Shown piece after piece: positions 1 through 7,692 of a stretch of 64,000 bases of DNA; the first letter of the stretch is position 1, and each line of letters begins with the position of its first letter. A program made the translations under genes and the position numbers. The DNA comes from Amarolinea aalborgensis (GTDB lineage Bacteria > Chloroflexota > Anaerolineae > SSC4 > Amarolineaceae): positions 248,001 to 312,000 of the forward strand of contig NZ_UETR01000005.1 of NCBI RefSeq assembly GCF_900491745.1, in the 5' to 3' direction. Under the pieces are notes generated by a model that saw only the letters and a list, made by a program, of their open reading frames with translations, was not told where the DNA came from and did not search any database.

Positions 1-306
1 AGTGACTGGAGCCTGAGTGGTGCGAAACAGCGCGGCCGACAAGGAAATCAGAATCAACGCCGTGAGCACCAAGCGCAAAGACCAGGCCTGCGCCCAATAG
101 GCTTCAGCAATGATGATCACGATGGCGATCAGCCCCAGCCAGCGCAGCGGTGTGTGGCCGCCGTGGGCCAGGAGCGAAAAATACTCCCAGCCAGCCAGCG
201 CGCCGGCCAGCAGCATGAGGCCCAGGAACCACAAGCCCCCCAGGTAGGCAAGGCCAATCACCAAGGGCGCCAGCACCACCGTGCTTAGAACGCGGTCACG
301 TAGCAT
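1..306 (-). CDS. cdsA: phosphatidate cytidylyltransferase, N-terminal part (cut by window start)
   Basis: Reading the minus strand from the ATG at 306 gives an uninterrupted 102-codon frame to the window edge, beginning MLRDRVLSTVVLAPLVIG and made of hydrophobic helices separated by short loops (AGWEYFSLLA, then a run ending ALFRTTQAPVT). CdsA makes CDP-diacylglycerol from phosphatidic acid and CTP in the cytoplasmic membrane. The N-terminus and the position directly after uppS match the classical frr-uppS-cdsA order. The catalytic C-terminal signature lies outside the window, so the call rests on the N-terminal pattern and context. Confidence 0.75.
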   Translation of the reverse strand, partial: MLRDRVLSTVVLAPLVIGLAYLGGLWFLGLMLLAGALAGWEYFSLLAHGGHTPLRWLGLIAIVIIIAEAYWAQAWSLRLVLTALILISLSAALFRTTQAPVT

Positions 307-342
307 GTCAGCTCGTTGTCTGCGATGATGAGATGACTGAAG

Positions 343-1140
343 TCAGGCGATCTTCACTTTTCCAAAGCGGCGATCGCGATCGGCAAAGTCCTGCAAGGCG
401 CGTCGCAGTTCTTCCTTATCGAAATCAGGCCAAAAGGTAGGCGTCGCGTAATACTCAGCATAGGCGGCCTGCCAGATCAGGAAGTTGCTCAGACGGTACT
501 CGCCTCCCGTGCGAATGATGAGGTCAGGGTCTGGCAAGCCGCCCGTGTACAAGTAGCGAGCAAAAACCTCCTCAGAGACTTCCTCAGGCTTGACGCCATC
601 CTGCATGATATGCCGTACGGCATCAATCACTTCGGCGCGGCCGCCATAATTGAAGGCGACATTGAGAATGATGCGCTGATTGTTCTTCGTCAACTCCAGC
701 GCATCACGTATTTGCTGCTGCAGGCCCGGTTCAATCCCGGCCAGGCGACCGCTGTGTCTGATCTGCACACCGTTGGCGTGCAGTTCTGATAACTGACGAC
801 GGATACTTTCACCAACGAGCTTCATCAAACCGCTGACTTCCGCCTGAGGTCGCGCCCAATTCTCTGTCGAAAACGCGTAGATGGTCAGCGCCTTGACGCC
901 AAACGCGACCGAGGCTTCAAGCACGCGGCGGATGTTGTTGACCCCCGCGCGATGCCCCATCAAGCGCGGCAATCCCCGCGCCTGCGCCCAACGCCCGTTG
1001 CCGTCCATGATGATGCCCACATGATACGGCACGCGCGCAAATGTCGAATTTGATGAAGCGTTCGAGGCGTTCGAGGCGTTCAATGAAGGTCCATTCGTCA
1101 TGGGCTTGGTCTCATCCCTCTCGATGCGGCGAGAGGCCAC
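343..1140 (-). CDS. uppS: undecaprenyl diphosphate synthase (di-trans,poly-cis)
   Basis: Makes the C55 lipid carrier of cell-wall synthesis by adding isopentenyl units to farnesyl diphosphate. All family blocks are present: IIMDGNGRWA near residue 43 (catalytic Asp), STENW, NVAFNYGGR, and DPDLIIRTGGEYRLSNF followed by WQ and YAEYY; it ends with the usual RFG near the C-terminus. The first 35 residues are a low-complexity Asn/Ala/Ser stretch (ASNASNASSN) outside the conserved fold. The listed start is GTG at 1140; an ATG at 1101 (MTNGPS) preceded by GAGAGGG is an equally good candidate. It lies 15 bp after frr and 36 bp before cdsA, so one transcript is likely. Confidence 0.93.
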   Translation of the reverse strand: MASRRIERDETKPMTNGPSLNASNASNASSNSTFARVPYHVGIIMDGNGRWAQARGLPRLMGHRAGVNNIRRVLEASVAFGVKALTIYAFSTENWARPQAEVSGLMKLVGESIRRQLSELHANGVQIRHSGRLAGIEPGLQQQIRDALELTKNNQRIILNVAFNYGGRAEVIDAVRHIMQDGVKPEEVSEEVFARYLYTGGLPDPDLIIRTGGEYRLSNFLIWQAAYAEYYATPTFWPDFDKEELRRALQDFADRDRRFGKVKIA

Positions 1141-1155
1141 ACAGTAACATCCGCT

Positions 1156-1713
1156 TTACACTTCCAGGACCTCGGCCTCTTTGTCACGGCCGATTTTGTC
1201 TATCTGCTCGATGTGGCGATCGGTAAAACGCTGGATTTCATCGCGACCATGACGTAGATCGTCTTCCGAAATGAGCTTCTCTTTCTCGAAATCTCGCAAG
1301 TCCTCGATGGCATCCCGACGGATGTTACGCACCGCCACGCGGGCTTCTTCGACGCGGCGATCTACCATTTTGACCAATTCGCGGCGGCGTTCTTCCGTTG
1401 GCAGCGGTATCATCAGGCGGATAATCTGACCGTCGCTGGAAGGATTGAGTCCTAAATCGGACTTGAGGATAGCACGCTCAATGGCGCTCGAATCTTTGGG
1501 GTTGAAGGGTTTGATCGCAATCAGGCGTGGTTCTGGGACATTGATGGTGGCCAATTGCTGCAATGGCGTTGGCATACCGTAGTATTCAACCAACAGGCCC
1601 TCAACCAAGGCCGGGGAAGCGCGACCAGTGCGTACTTTCTTCAAGTCATCGCGTAATGCTTCAGTGGCCTTGTGCATTCGTTCGGTCGTGTCATGAAGCA
1701 CGTCTTTGACCAT
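1156..1713 (-). CDS. frr: ribosome recycling factor
   Basis: RRF splits post-termination ribosomes together with EF-G. The 185-residue length is standard. Visible family marks are LKKVRTGRASPALVEGL near residues 24-40, the segment YGMPTPLQQLATINVPEPR, and the C-terminal IRRDAIEDLRDFEKEKLISE-type helix with DDLRHGRDEIQ. The start ATG at 1713 has AAGGGAG a few bases upstream. It follows tsf after a 116-bp gap that holds a hairpin instead of the pyrH gene found here in most bacteria. Confidence 0.96.
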   Translation of the reverse strand: MVKDVLHDTTERMHKATEALRDDLKKVRTGRASPALVEGLLVEYYGMPTPLQQLATINVPEPRLIAIKPFNPKDSSAIERAILKSDLGLNPSSDGQIIRLMIPLPTEERRRELVKMVDRRVEEARVAVRNIRRDAIEDLRDFEKEKLISEDDLRHGRDEIQRFTDRHIEQIDKIGRDKEAEVLEV

Positions 1714-1787
1714 GACAATAACTCCCTTGTTGGAAATCTTGGCTACATGTCTGAAGGCGCAGCGGAGAAGGCAATTGCACTATACAG

Positions 1788-1822
1788 ATGCCGAGGAACC
1801 GCATGTGGCGGCTCCCCGGCAT
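1788..1822 (-). terminator. hairpin between tsf and frr
   Basis: A 15-bp stem with two A-C mismatches (arms 1788-1802 and 1807-1822, loop ATGT) sits just after the tsf stop codon. There is no clear U-run after it on the minus strand, so it is more likely an RNA processing or partial-termination site than a full terminator. Confidence 0.45.
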
Positions 1823-1829
1823 GAATCGC

Positions 1830-2423
1830 CTAGTTGCCCAATTCAAAACGAGCGAAGCGACGCACTACGATATTCTCGCCCAGGCGCGCCACCATATCGG
1901 TCAACAAGTTCCGAACGGTGACGCCGTCATCCTTGATGAAAGGCTGTTCGAGCAGGCAGGTTTCTTCATAGAACTTTGCCAGCTTGCCCTCGATGATGCG
2001 CTCCACGACATTCTGGGGCTTATTCGCATCGTCCAATTGGCCCAGGTATTTCTCTCTTTCCTGCGCCACAACGTCAGCCGGCACGTCCTCGCGGCGCACA
2101 TAGAGCGGCCGCGCGGCAACGACTTGCATTGCCAGGTCGCGGGCCAAAGCCTGGAACTGATCGGTACGCGCCACAAAATCAGTTTCGCAATTCACTTCGA
2201 TCATGGCCGCCATCTTGGCGCCCATATGCACGTAACTGCCAATGATGCCATTGGAGGCCTCGCGGCTGGCTTTTTTAGCCGCCGCGGCCAGGCCCTTTTC
2301 GCGCAGAATCTCGACCGCTTTGTCCATATCGCCTTGCGCAGTATCCAACGCCTTGCGGCAATCGAGCACGCCGGCGCCGGTCAGGTCGCGCAATTTCTTA
2401 ATCATGTCAGCGCTAATACTCAC
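1830..2423 (-). CDS. tsf: elongation factor Ts (short form)
   Basis: Nucleotide exchange factor for EF-Tu. The N-terminal UBA-like block (residues 5-40, with LRDLTGAGVLDCRKAL) is followed by the core with IEVNCETDFVART at about 73-85 and FVRNLL-type segment VTVRNLLTDMVARLGENI near the end. At 197 residues it is the short form known from Thermus rather than the roughly 280-residue enterobacterial form. The start is GTG at 2423 with GAGGAG eight bases upstream. It lies 15 bp after rpsB in the same direction. Confidence 0.96.
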   Translation of the reverse strand: MSISADMIKKLRDLTGAGVLDCRKALDTAQGDMDKAVEILREKGLAAAAKKASREASNGIIGSYVHMGAKMAAMIEVNCETDFVARTDQFQALARDLAMQVVAARPLYVRREDVPADVVAQEREKYLGQLDDANKPQNVVERIIEGKLAKFYEETCLLEQPFIKDDGVTVRNLLTDMVARLGENIVVRRFARFELGN

Positions 2424-2438
2424 AACTCGTTCTCCTCG

Positions 2439-3323
2439 TTATGCCACGATGTCTTCATCGGCAGCAAAATCAGCGGCAAAATCGTCTATTTCAAGAGCGC
2501 CCAGGTCGCCGATGTCCTCACCAGCCTCTAAATCGGCGGCCCCACCCTTGAGGCGATCAATAGCGTCCTGGCCTGTGTATTCATCCAGGGTGTCGGCCTG
2601 GCTCACATTGTCCATGCCTTCTTCCGCCGCAATCACCTCGCGCAGGCGGCGCCCCTCGATGACTGCATCCGCAATTTTACCGGCAATCAGCTTGATCGCA
2701 CGAATGGCGTCGTCATTCGACGGAATCGGGTAATCAATCGGATCTGGGTCCGAATTGGTGTCTACCATCGCAATAATGGGGATGCCAAGCGTGCGGGCTT
2801 CCTTGATCGCCAATTCCTCATGATGGGTGTCGGACACGAAGAGGATATTGGGGGGCCGCATCATAGTCTTCAGCCCGCCGATGCGCCGCTCCAGCTTGGC
2901 CATCTCGCGCTCGATGTCCAGCACTTCTTTTTTGGGCAAACGATCCAATTCACCGCGGGCCTTGCGCTGATTGATGCCGCCCATATAGTCAATTCGCTGG
3001 CGAATCGTGCGATAATTGGTCAGCGTACCGCCCAACCAGCGTTGATTGACAAACGGCATGCCCGCGCGATCAGCTTCCTGGTGAATAGTTTCCTGGGCTT
3101 GTTTCTTGGTGCCGGCAAAGAGGACGGTGCCGCCGTCTTTGACGGTATCGCGGACCAACGCGTAGGCTTCTTCAAGCCGGTGCAGTGTTTGCTGTAAGTC
3201 AATAATATGAATGCCGTTGCGTTCGGTAAAAATGTACGGCTTCATCTTTGGGTTCCAGCGCCGCGTGCGGTGCCCAAAATGGACGCCAGCTTCAAGCAGC
3301 GCCTTCATCGAAATGACTGCCAC
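2439..3323 (-). CDS. rpsB: 30S ribosomal protein S2
   Basis: Small-subunit protein S2. Landmarks are MKALLEAGVHFGHRTRRWNP at the N-terminus, GTKKQAQETI, FVNQRWLGGTLTN, and VDTNSDPDPIDYPIPSNDDA. The chosen start is GTG at 3323 (VAVISMKALL), because AAGGAG lies at 3333-3338, nine bases upstream; the in-frame ATG at 3341 overlaps this ribosome-binding site and would add six non-family residues. The last 45 or so residues form an acidic tail (many Asp and Glu) beyond the usual S2 end, a common extension. First gene of the operon. Confidence 0.96.
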   Translation of the reverse strand: MAVISMKALLEAGVHFGHRTRRWNPKMKPYIFTERNGIHIIDLQQTLHRLEEAYALVRDTVKDGGTVLFAGTKKQAQETIHQEADRAGMPFVNQRWLGGTLTNYRTIRQRIDYMGGINQRKARGELDRLPKKEVLDIEREMAKLERRIGGLKTMMRPPNILFVSDTHHEELAIKEARTLGIPIIAMVDTNSDPDPIDYPIPSNDDAIRAIKLIAGKIADAVIEGRRLREVIAAEEGMDNVSQADTLDEYTGQDAIDRLKGGAADLEAGEDIGDLGALEIDDFAADFAADEDIVA

Positions 3324-3476
3324 TGGTGTACTCTCCTTCATGATTGGTTATGTTCGTCCGCCTCTCGACTCCAGCTACCAGACCCGGTGCAGCCCACAGG
3401 CACCCCGATAGCCGTCTTTCCAGTCGTGCAACTGGGTAGAGAAACGTGCTTGATATGGGTATAAACCCAAAAAGGG

Positions 3477-3505
3477 ATTGTAACACAGGGATCATGGTTC
3501 ACCAA
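3477..3505 (-). promoter_or_regulatory. candidate promoter of the rpsB operon
   Basis: On the minus strand TTGGTG (3505-3500) and TACAAT (3482-3477) are separated by 17 bp, and TGT precedes the -10 box (extended -10). The predicted transcript would have a 5' leader of about 150 nt before the GTG at 3323, room for S2 autoregulation, although no known leader fold was recognised. The rest of 3342-3697 shows no gene. Confidence 0.5.
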
Positions 3506-3697
3506 ATAAACACAGAGAGTTCATGGCGGCCGCAAGAACGAACCAGGGTGCAAGAATTGGATGAAGCGCCTTTCCTTAGGCACAGCGACATGATGCGCAG
3601 CGCGGTTACGATTCGGAGCGACGCGACGCCTGTGTCGCGTCATGCACGCGTGATTATGCTTGCCAACCACACCCAATGCCCCAACCTGGTTTGCATG

Positions 3698-3706
3698 TGT
3701 TATAAT
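3698..3706 (+). promoter_or_regulatory. extended -10 promoter of the sigma factor gene
   Basis: TGT directly followed by TATAAT at 3701-3706, with no convincing -35 box. The expected start of transcription (about 3713) is only some 11 bases before the ATG at 3724, so the mRNA would be nearly leaderless; no clear ribosome-binding site is seen. Confidence 0.5.
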
Positions 3707-3723
3707 GCGGCAATGAGGCGCTG

Positions 3724-4338
3724 ATGACGGTAGATCTGGCAACTGGGCTTCTTACAAACCAAGAATGGGTGCAATCACTGCGCGAGCAGCGGACCGATAG
3801 CTACGAGATGCTGTGGCGTTACCTCTACAAGGTAACGTACAACCTCTGTACGCGCCGTCTGGCTGACCTACCAGCCGAACGCCAACTCGCCCTGGCAGAA
3901 GAGTGCGCGCAAGAGGCCCTGGTTCAAGTGTGGCGCAAATTGGATACCTATCGCGGCGAGGGAGCATTTCTCGCCTGGGTCACACGTATTGCCGTCAACA
4001 AGCTCCGCGATCGGCTGCGCCACGAACGCCCGTGGCAAACCAAGACCGAGATAACCGAGAACCTACACCCCACGGTGTCTAACGTCATGCCGGACGTAGG
4101 CGCCCTGCTGCGGCAAGGCATGCAGAAGTTGACGCCGAGTGAACGCAGCGTGCTCACAGGGCGCCTTTTTCACGAGCGCAGCAGTGAGGAAATCGCGGCC
4201 GCGCTCGGCATCTCACGTGGCAATGAGCGCATTATTTACCTGCGCGCCCGTCAAAAAATCAAGGCTTTTTTTGCCGCCAATGGCTATACGCCGGCTGCCA
4301 GGCAAGACCACTCCGACAACGACGCCTCGGGTTCCTGA
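3724..4338 (+). CDS. ECF-type RNA polymerase sigma factor
   Basis: A 204-residue sigma-70 family protein with region 2 at about residues 20-95 (YEMLWRYLYKVTYN, then ALAEECAQEALVQVWRKLDTY and AFLAWVTRIAVNKLRDRLR, the -10 recognition helix) and region 4 at about 128-180 (LTPSERSVLTGRLFHERSSE, IAAALGISRGNERIIYLRAR, a helix-turn-helix for the -35 box). Region 3 is absent, as expected for ECF factors. Its 3' end overlaps by 55 bp the convergent gene for a zinc-finger protein of anti-sigma type. Target genes cannot be read from the sequence. Confidence 0.88.
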   Translation: MTVDLATGLLTNQEWVQSLREQRTDSYEMLWRYLYKVTYNLCTRRLADLPAERQLALAEECAQEALVQVWRKLDTYRGEGAFLAWVTRIAVNKLRDRLRHERPWQTKTEITENLHPTVSNVMPDVGALLRQGMQKLTPSERSVLTGRLFHERSSEEIAAALGISRGNERIIYLRARQKIKAFFAANGYTPAARQDHSDNDASGS

Positions 4339-4667
4339 GGTGAGTCATCGCGCAGGAACGAAAAATCGCCGGGTGGGTATGAATCCGGTTCCTGTAGGCT
4401 TGCCTGCTCCACCTCCCGCAAAATCCAACGCAAATCCTCATACTCATGCCAACACGCTGGACACGAAGCGACATGACCGGCGAGATCGGCGATGACTTCT
4501 CCATGATCTGCACCGCGCGGGACAGAGATGGCGATCAATTCCAGGCGTTCGCGCACATCGGCGCAGGGCACTTCCGTGTTAGGCGCCGCAACACGCGCGA
4601 CCTCCAGCCAACACCCATGGGCTTCAAGCGTTTCAGGCAGTTGAATCACGACACGTTCTCCGTACAA
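4284..4667 (-). CDS. putative zinc-finger anti-sigma factor (ZAS-like)
   Basis: A 127-residue protein with the pattern HGEVIADLAGHVASCPACW around residues 53-73, matching the His-x3-Cys-x2-Cys zinc site of the anti-sigma HC2 finger, preceded by a helix with an upstream Cys (PCADVRERLELIA) as in the family. There is no membrane segment, so it would be a soluble anti-sigma. Unusually it is not downstream of the sigma gene on the same strand but convergent with it, the two coding ends overlapping by 55 bp. Pairing with the neighbouring sigma factor is inferred from family and position only. Confidence 0.6.
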   Translation of the reverse strand: MYGERVVIQLPETLEAHGCWLEVARVAAPNTEVPCADVRERLELIAISVPRGADHGEVIADLAGHVASCPACWHEYEDLRWILREVEQASLQEPDSYPPGDFSFLRDDSPQEPEASLSEWSCLAAGV

Positions 4668-4838
4668 ACAGCAATGCTGTTAGTGACGTTTTGCACAGGC
4701 CCTCTGTTACACGCTGCCCCATACGGCGGCCTATCGCCCCAGGTCAGCGGCCCGTCCGCGGCAACCGGTTGTTGGCCAGCAGTTGGGCGTGGCCAAAGAC
4801 CATGTTTCAGCGGCTATCACCCTCTGGGAGTCGCGAGA

Positions 4839-5369
4839 TTACGCAGGAACATAGACCAATCTGATCACGTCCTCGCCAATCCGATCATGAGTCATTAGGC
4901 GGAGCGGCGGCCGGGGTCCGGCGAAGTATGGCTTGCCGTGACCCAGCACGACGGGATGCAGGTAGATTCGGTATTCATCAATCAGGCCAAGTTTGGTAAG
5001 GCTGTGCGCCAGGTCTGGGCCAGCAACCTCGATCTCTCCATCGTACGCTGACTTTAGCTGGCGGATCGCGCCTTCAAGATCGTCCGCAATAAGCCTGGCA
5101 TTGGGGCCGACCGACTGCAACGAGCGCGAGACGACCCATTTCGGCTGGCTTCGCCACGCCGCCGCGAAGGCCTGTTCCCCTGCATCCCATTCACGATGGT
5201 CGTCGTCCCAGTAACGCATGACCTCATACACTCGACGGCCGTACACACTGCCAGTCTGCCCCTGAGCCTCCTCGATGAAGTGGCGAAAGAGCGTGGGGCT
5301 TGGCGCGAACGCCATATGGTCAACGTACCCGTCCAGGGACTGGTTCATTCCGAACACGAGCTTGGCCAT
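4839..5369 (-). CDS. dihydrofolate reductase family protein (RibD C-terminal type)
   Basis: A 176-residue NADPH-binding reductase-like protein. The start MAKLVFGMNQSLDGYV, the block GSVYGRRVYEVMRYW, then SRSLQSVGPNARLI, and the C-terminal EVAGPDLAHSLTKLGLIDEY with LHPVVLGHGKPYF are typical of the RibD_C/DfrA-like group common in soil bacteria. The substrate of this subgroup is generally unknown, and there is no folate or riboflavin gene beside it. Genes on both sides are unrelated. Confidence 0.85.
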   Translation of the reverse strand: MAKLVFGMNQSLDGYVDHMAFAPSPTLFRHFIEEAQGQTGSVYGRRVYEVMRYWDDDHREWDAGEQAFAAAWRSQPKWVVSRSLQSVGPNARLIADDLEGAIRQLKSAYDGEIEVAGPDLAHSLTKLGLIDEYRIYLHPVVLGHGKPYFAGPRPPLRLMTHDRIGEDVIRLVYVPA

Positions 5370-5418
5370 GTCTACTTCCTTTCTTTGCGCACTGAACGTA
5401 TTTCCTGCAGGCTAACGC

Positions 5419-6015
5419 CTATTCCACTGCGCGATCGTCATTGGCGTCGGTCGTTGGGTCAAGTTCCCAACCCTTGATGCGGGCAATCACCGGAGACATG
5501 CGGTGGCGTGCGCAGCGCACATCGTAGTCCCAGTACCAGCCGCCGGTTTCAGCCCCAGGCTGTTTCCCAAAACGAAAACGCTTGCGGTAGCGGATGCGAT
5601 GCGCATGGCACAGGCGTTTTCCACACTGACTGCAAGCGAGCAGCACCTGGCTGAATTCTTGACCGCATACGGCGCAGGTGCGGAAAGCCAGGTCGCCCTG
5701 ACGCTTACGCTCCCACTGGCGCTGATCTAGAGCCAGCTCCTCACGGCTGCGGGCCGCACAATCAACACAGGCCCACGGGCCAAAAACCGCAGCCAGGTTC
5801 GGTTCTAGCGGCTCCTGATGCTCCTTGCACACGGCCAGGTGGCACTGCGGACAGAGATCGCTGGCTGGCTGCCCGCACACATGGCAGGCATCGGGCGCGC
5901 CAGGCAGCACCTTGTGATCCCGGTTGGGACGCACGCGCGGCGCGCGTTCCTCTGCAGGGCGAGGCGCGCTAGATCGTGAGGCGAGCCAGGGCCTTCGACC
6001 GGTGAGCTGGTTCAT
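5419..6015 (-). CDS. cysteine-rich putative zinc-binding protein
   Basis: A 198-residue cytoplasmic protein without signal or membrane segment. Cysteines come in CxxC pairs arranged as several knuckles: CHVCGQPASDLCPQCHLAVC with a following KEHQE at residues 44-67, ACVDCAARS at about 81, CAVCGQEFSQVLLACSQCG with RLCHAHR at 113-140, and a final VRCARHR. The spacing resembles B-box/RING-like treble-clef fingers, so several zinc ions are expected. The N-terminal 40 residues are Arg/Pro-rich and look disordered. No catalytic motif was found; a protein- or nucleic-acid-binding role is a guess. Confidence 0.6.
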   Translation of the reverse strand: MNQLTGRRPWLASRSSAPRPAEERAPRVRPNRDHKVLPGAPDACHVCGQPASDLCPQCHLAVCKEHQEPLEPNLAAVFGPWACVDCAARSREELALDQRQWERKRQGDLAFRTCAVCGQEFSQVLLACSQCGKRLCHAHRIRYRKRFRFGKQPGAETGGWYWDYDVRCARHRMSPVIARIKGWELDPTTDANDDRAVE

Positions 6016-6420
6016 GATGCCTCCGAAGGTAAGAATCTGAGCGAGTCATTTCACACTATTGTCTTTGACGTAGGCGCAGCCCCCAGCGTAACACGTGGGC
6101 GGCCACGAGCCGATCTTCAAGGGTCTATTGCTAGGGATTCCAAACGTAGCACACATCCAACCACAAAGAACACATGCGGGGGTGGGTGAACACAAAGAAA
6201 AGGCAGATCAGGCGCAAATTGGCCGCTTCTTTGCGTTCTTGGTGATCTCTGTGGTCAAGAACCAGGCCACATTGGGAACTACTGGTCTATTGCCTTTTTT
6301 CGTTGGGCGGAAAAGCGAAGCCCATTCCGGTTGGCAGTGTAGACGGCGCAGCCCACCACCAGGGGTTGCGAACTTCCATTTTAGTCCTGGTCGTTCTATA
6401 ATCTGGCCCTGGAGCATCGC
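6016..6420. other. intergenic region with degenerate AT-rich repeat words and a recF promoter
   Basis: No gene is supported. Between 6157 and 6265 the sequence contains variants of a word of the type CAAAGAACAC / CTTTGCGTTCTTGGTG in both orientations, which looks like a worn dispersed repeat. At the right end TATAAT (6397-6402) with TTCCAT 17 bp upstream (6374-6379) is a plausible promoter that would start recF transcription only about a dozen bases before its GTG. Confidence 0.45.
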
Positions 6421-7674
6421 GTGAATCTGACATCCCTGTCGTTGACCAATTTTCGCAATTATGCACGGTTGGAACTGGCGTTGAGCAGCGGCTTGACCCT
6501 GATCCAGGGCGCCAACGCGCAAGGCAAAACCAGCCTCTTGGAGGCAGTCTATTACCTGGCGACCAGTAAATCACCTCATGCCGGCGTGGAGCGCGAACTG
6601 GTCAACTGGTTAGCACGGGAAGATGCCAACCGCTTCCTGCGCGTGCAGGGCCACGTGCGCCACGCCGCGCCGGGCGTCATAGCCGAGCAGCTCGAAGTCA
6701 TTCTCGCTCCCACCAACGGCTCCACAGCCAGCTATGGCAAGCGGGTGCGCATCAACGGCGTGGTGCAGCGCGCCCTGGACCTGGTGGGCCATCTGCGCGT
6801 GGTGCTTTTTCTGCCCGAAGACATCGAATTGGTCAGCGGCGCGCCCAGTGTGCGCCGGCGTTATCTCGACATTGCGCTGTGTCAGATCGAGCCAGACTAC
6901 TGCCGCTCTCTCAGCACCTACAACCAGGTCATTCAGCAGCGTAACGCCCTGCTGCGCCAATTGCGCGACCGCGGCGGCCACGCGCAGCAATTGACCTTTT
7001 GGGATGACCAGTTGGTAAAGCTGGGCGCACATCTCATGCAACGTCGGCAGTGGTTCATCAGCGCGCTGGAATTGGCCGCACGCGAACGCCAGCGCGCGCT
7101 CACCGATGGCCGCGAGCGGCTCTACGTCGAATACCTGCCCAGTGTGGACCCTGCGCAGGATCCAGCGCAGGTAGCCAATCAACTGTCGTTGGCCTACGAC
7201 GTGATTGCGGAAGGTCATAGTCCCTACGCGGCGCGCAGCGCGCGCGAGATTGCCGAGGCCTTCCAGGCGCAGTTGGCCGCGGTGCGCAGTCGCGAGATCG
7301 CCGCCGCCATGACGTTGCTCGGCCCGCATCGCGATGACATGCGTTTCCTGGTGTACGGGCGTGACTTGCGCACGTACGGTTCACGCGGGCAGCAGCGCAC
7401 CGCTACCCTGGCCCTCAAGCTGGCCGAGGTTGAAGTCATGACGCAGACCACGGCCGAGTCGCCGGTGCTCCTGCTGGATGACGTGATGTCAGAATTGGAC
7501 GAATCCCGGCGCGCCACGCTGCTGCAGGCGCTCGACGGCGTGACCCAGGCGCTGCTGACAACGACCGACTGGAACGATTTCAGCCCTGATTTTCGGCGGC
7601 GCGCAACCAGGCTGCACGTGACCGAAGGGCGCGTGGCAGAGGCGCCGCGCGATCAGACTACTGATCGGCCATAA
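6421..7674 (+). CDS. recF: DNA replication and repair protein RecF
   Basis: SMC-like ATPase that loads RecA at gapped DNA with RecO and RecR. Walker A is GANAQGKTSLLEAVY at about residues 30-44, the ABC signature is YGSRGQQRTATLALKLAEV near 320, and Walker B with the D-loop is PVLLLDDVMSELDESRR near 348. LFLPEDIELVSGAPSVRRRY is also typical of the family. At 417 residues it is slightly longer than usual, with a short polar C-terminal tail. The start is GTG at 6421. It is not next to dnaA/dnaN here. The next gene begins 18 bp later in the same direction. Confidence 0.95.
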   Translation: MNLTSLSLTNFRNYARLELALSSGLTLIQGANAQGKTSLLEAVYYLATSKSPHAGVERELVNWLAREDANRFLRVQGHVRHAAPGVIAEQLEVILAPTNGSTASYGKRVRINGVVQRALDLVGHLRVVLFLPEDIELVSGAPSVRRRYLDIALCQIEPDYCRSLSTYNQVIQQRNALLRQLRDRGGHAQQLTFWDDQLVKLGAHLMQRRQWFISALELAARERQRALTDGRERLYVEYLPSVDPAQDPAQVANQLSLAYDVIAEGHSPYAARSAREIAEAFQAQLAAVRSREIAAAMTLLGPHRDDMRFLVYGRDLRTYGSRGQQRTATLALKLAEVEVMTQTTAESPVLLLDDVMSELDESRRATLLQALDGVTQALLTTTDWNDFSPDFRRRATRLHVTEGRVAEAPRDQTTDRP

Positions 7675-7692
7675 GCCAGGAAAGGCGTGACG

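Noticed and set aside
1788..2531. A plus-strand gene opposite tsf
   Set aside because: It overlaps a certain tsf gene completely, with no ribosome-binding site or homologous motif.
3477..3723. Small proteins in the rpsB-sigma gap
   Set aside because: The frames overlap each other in both directions, have no ribosome-binding site, and the region contains the two promoters.
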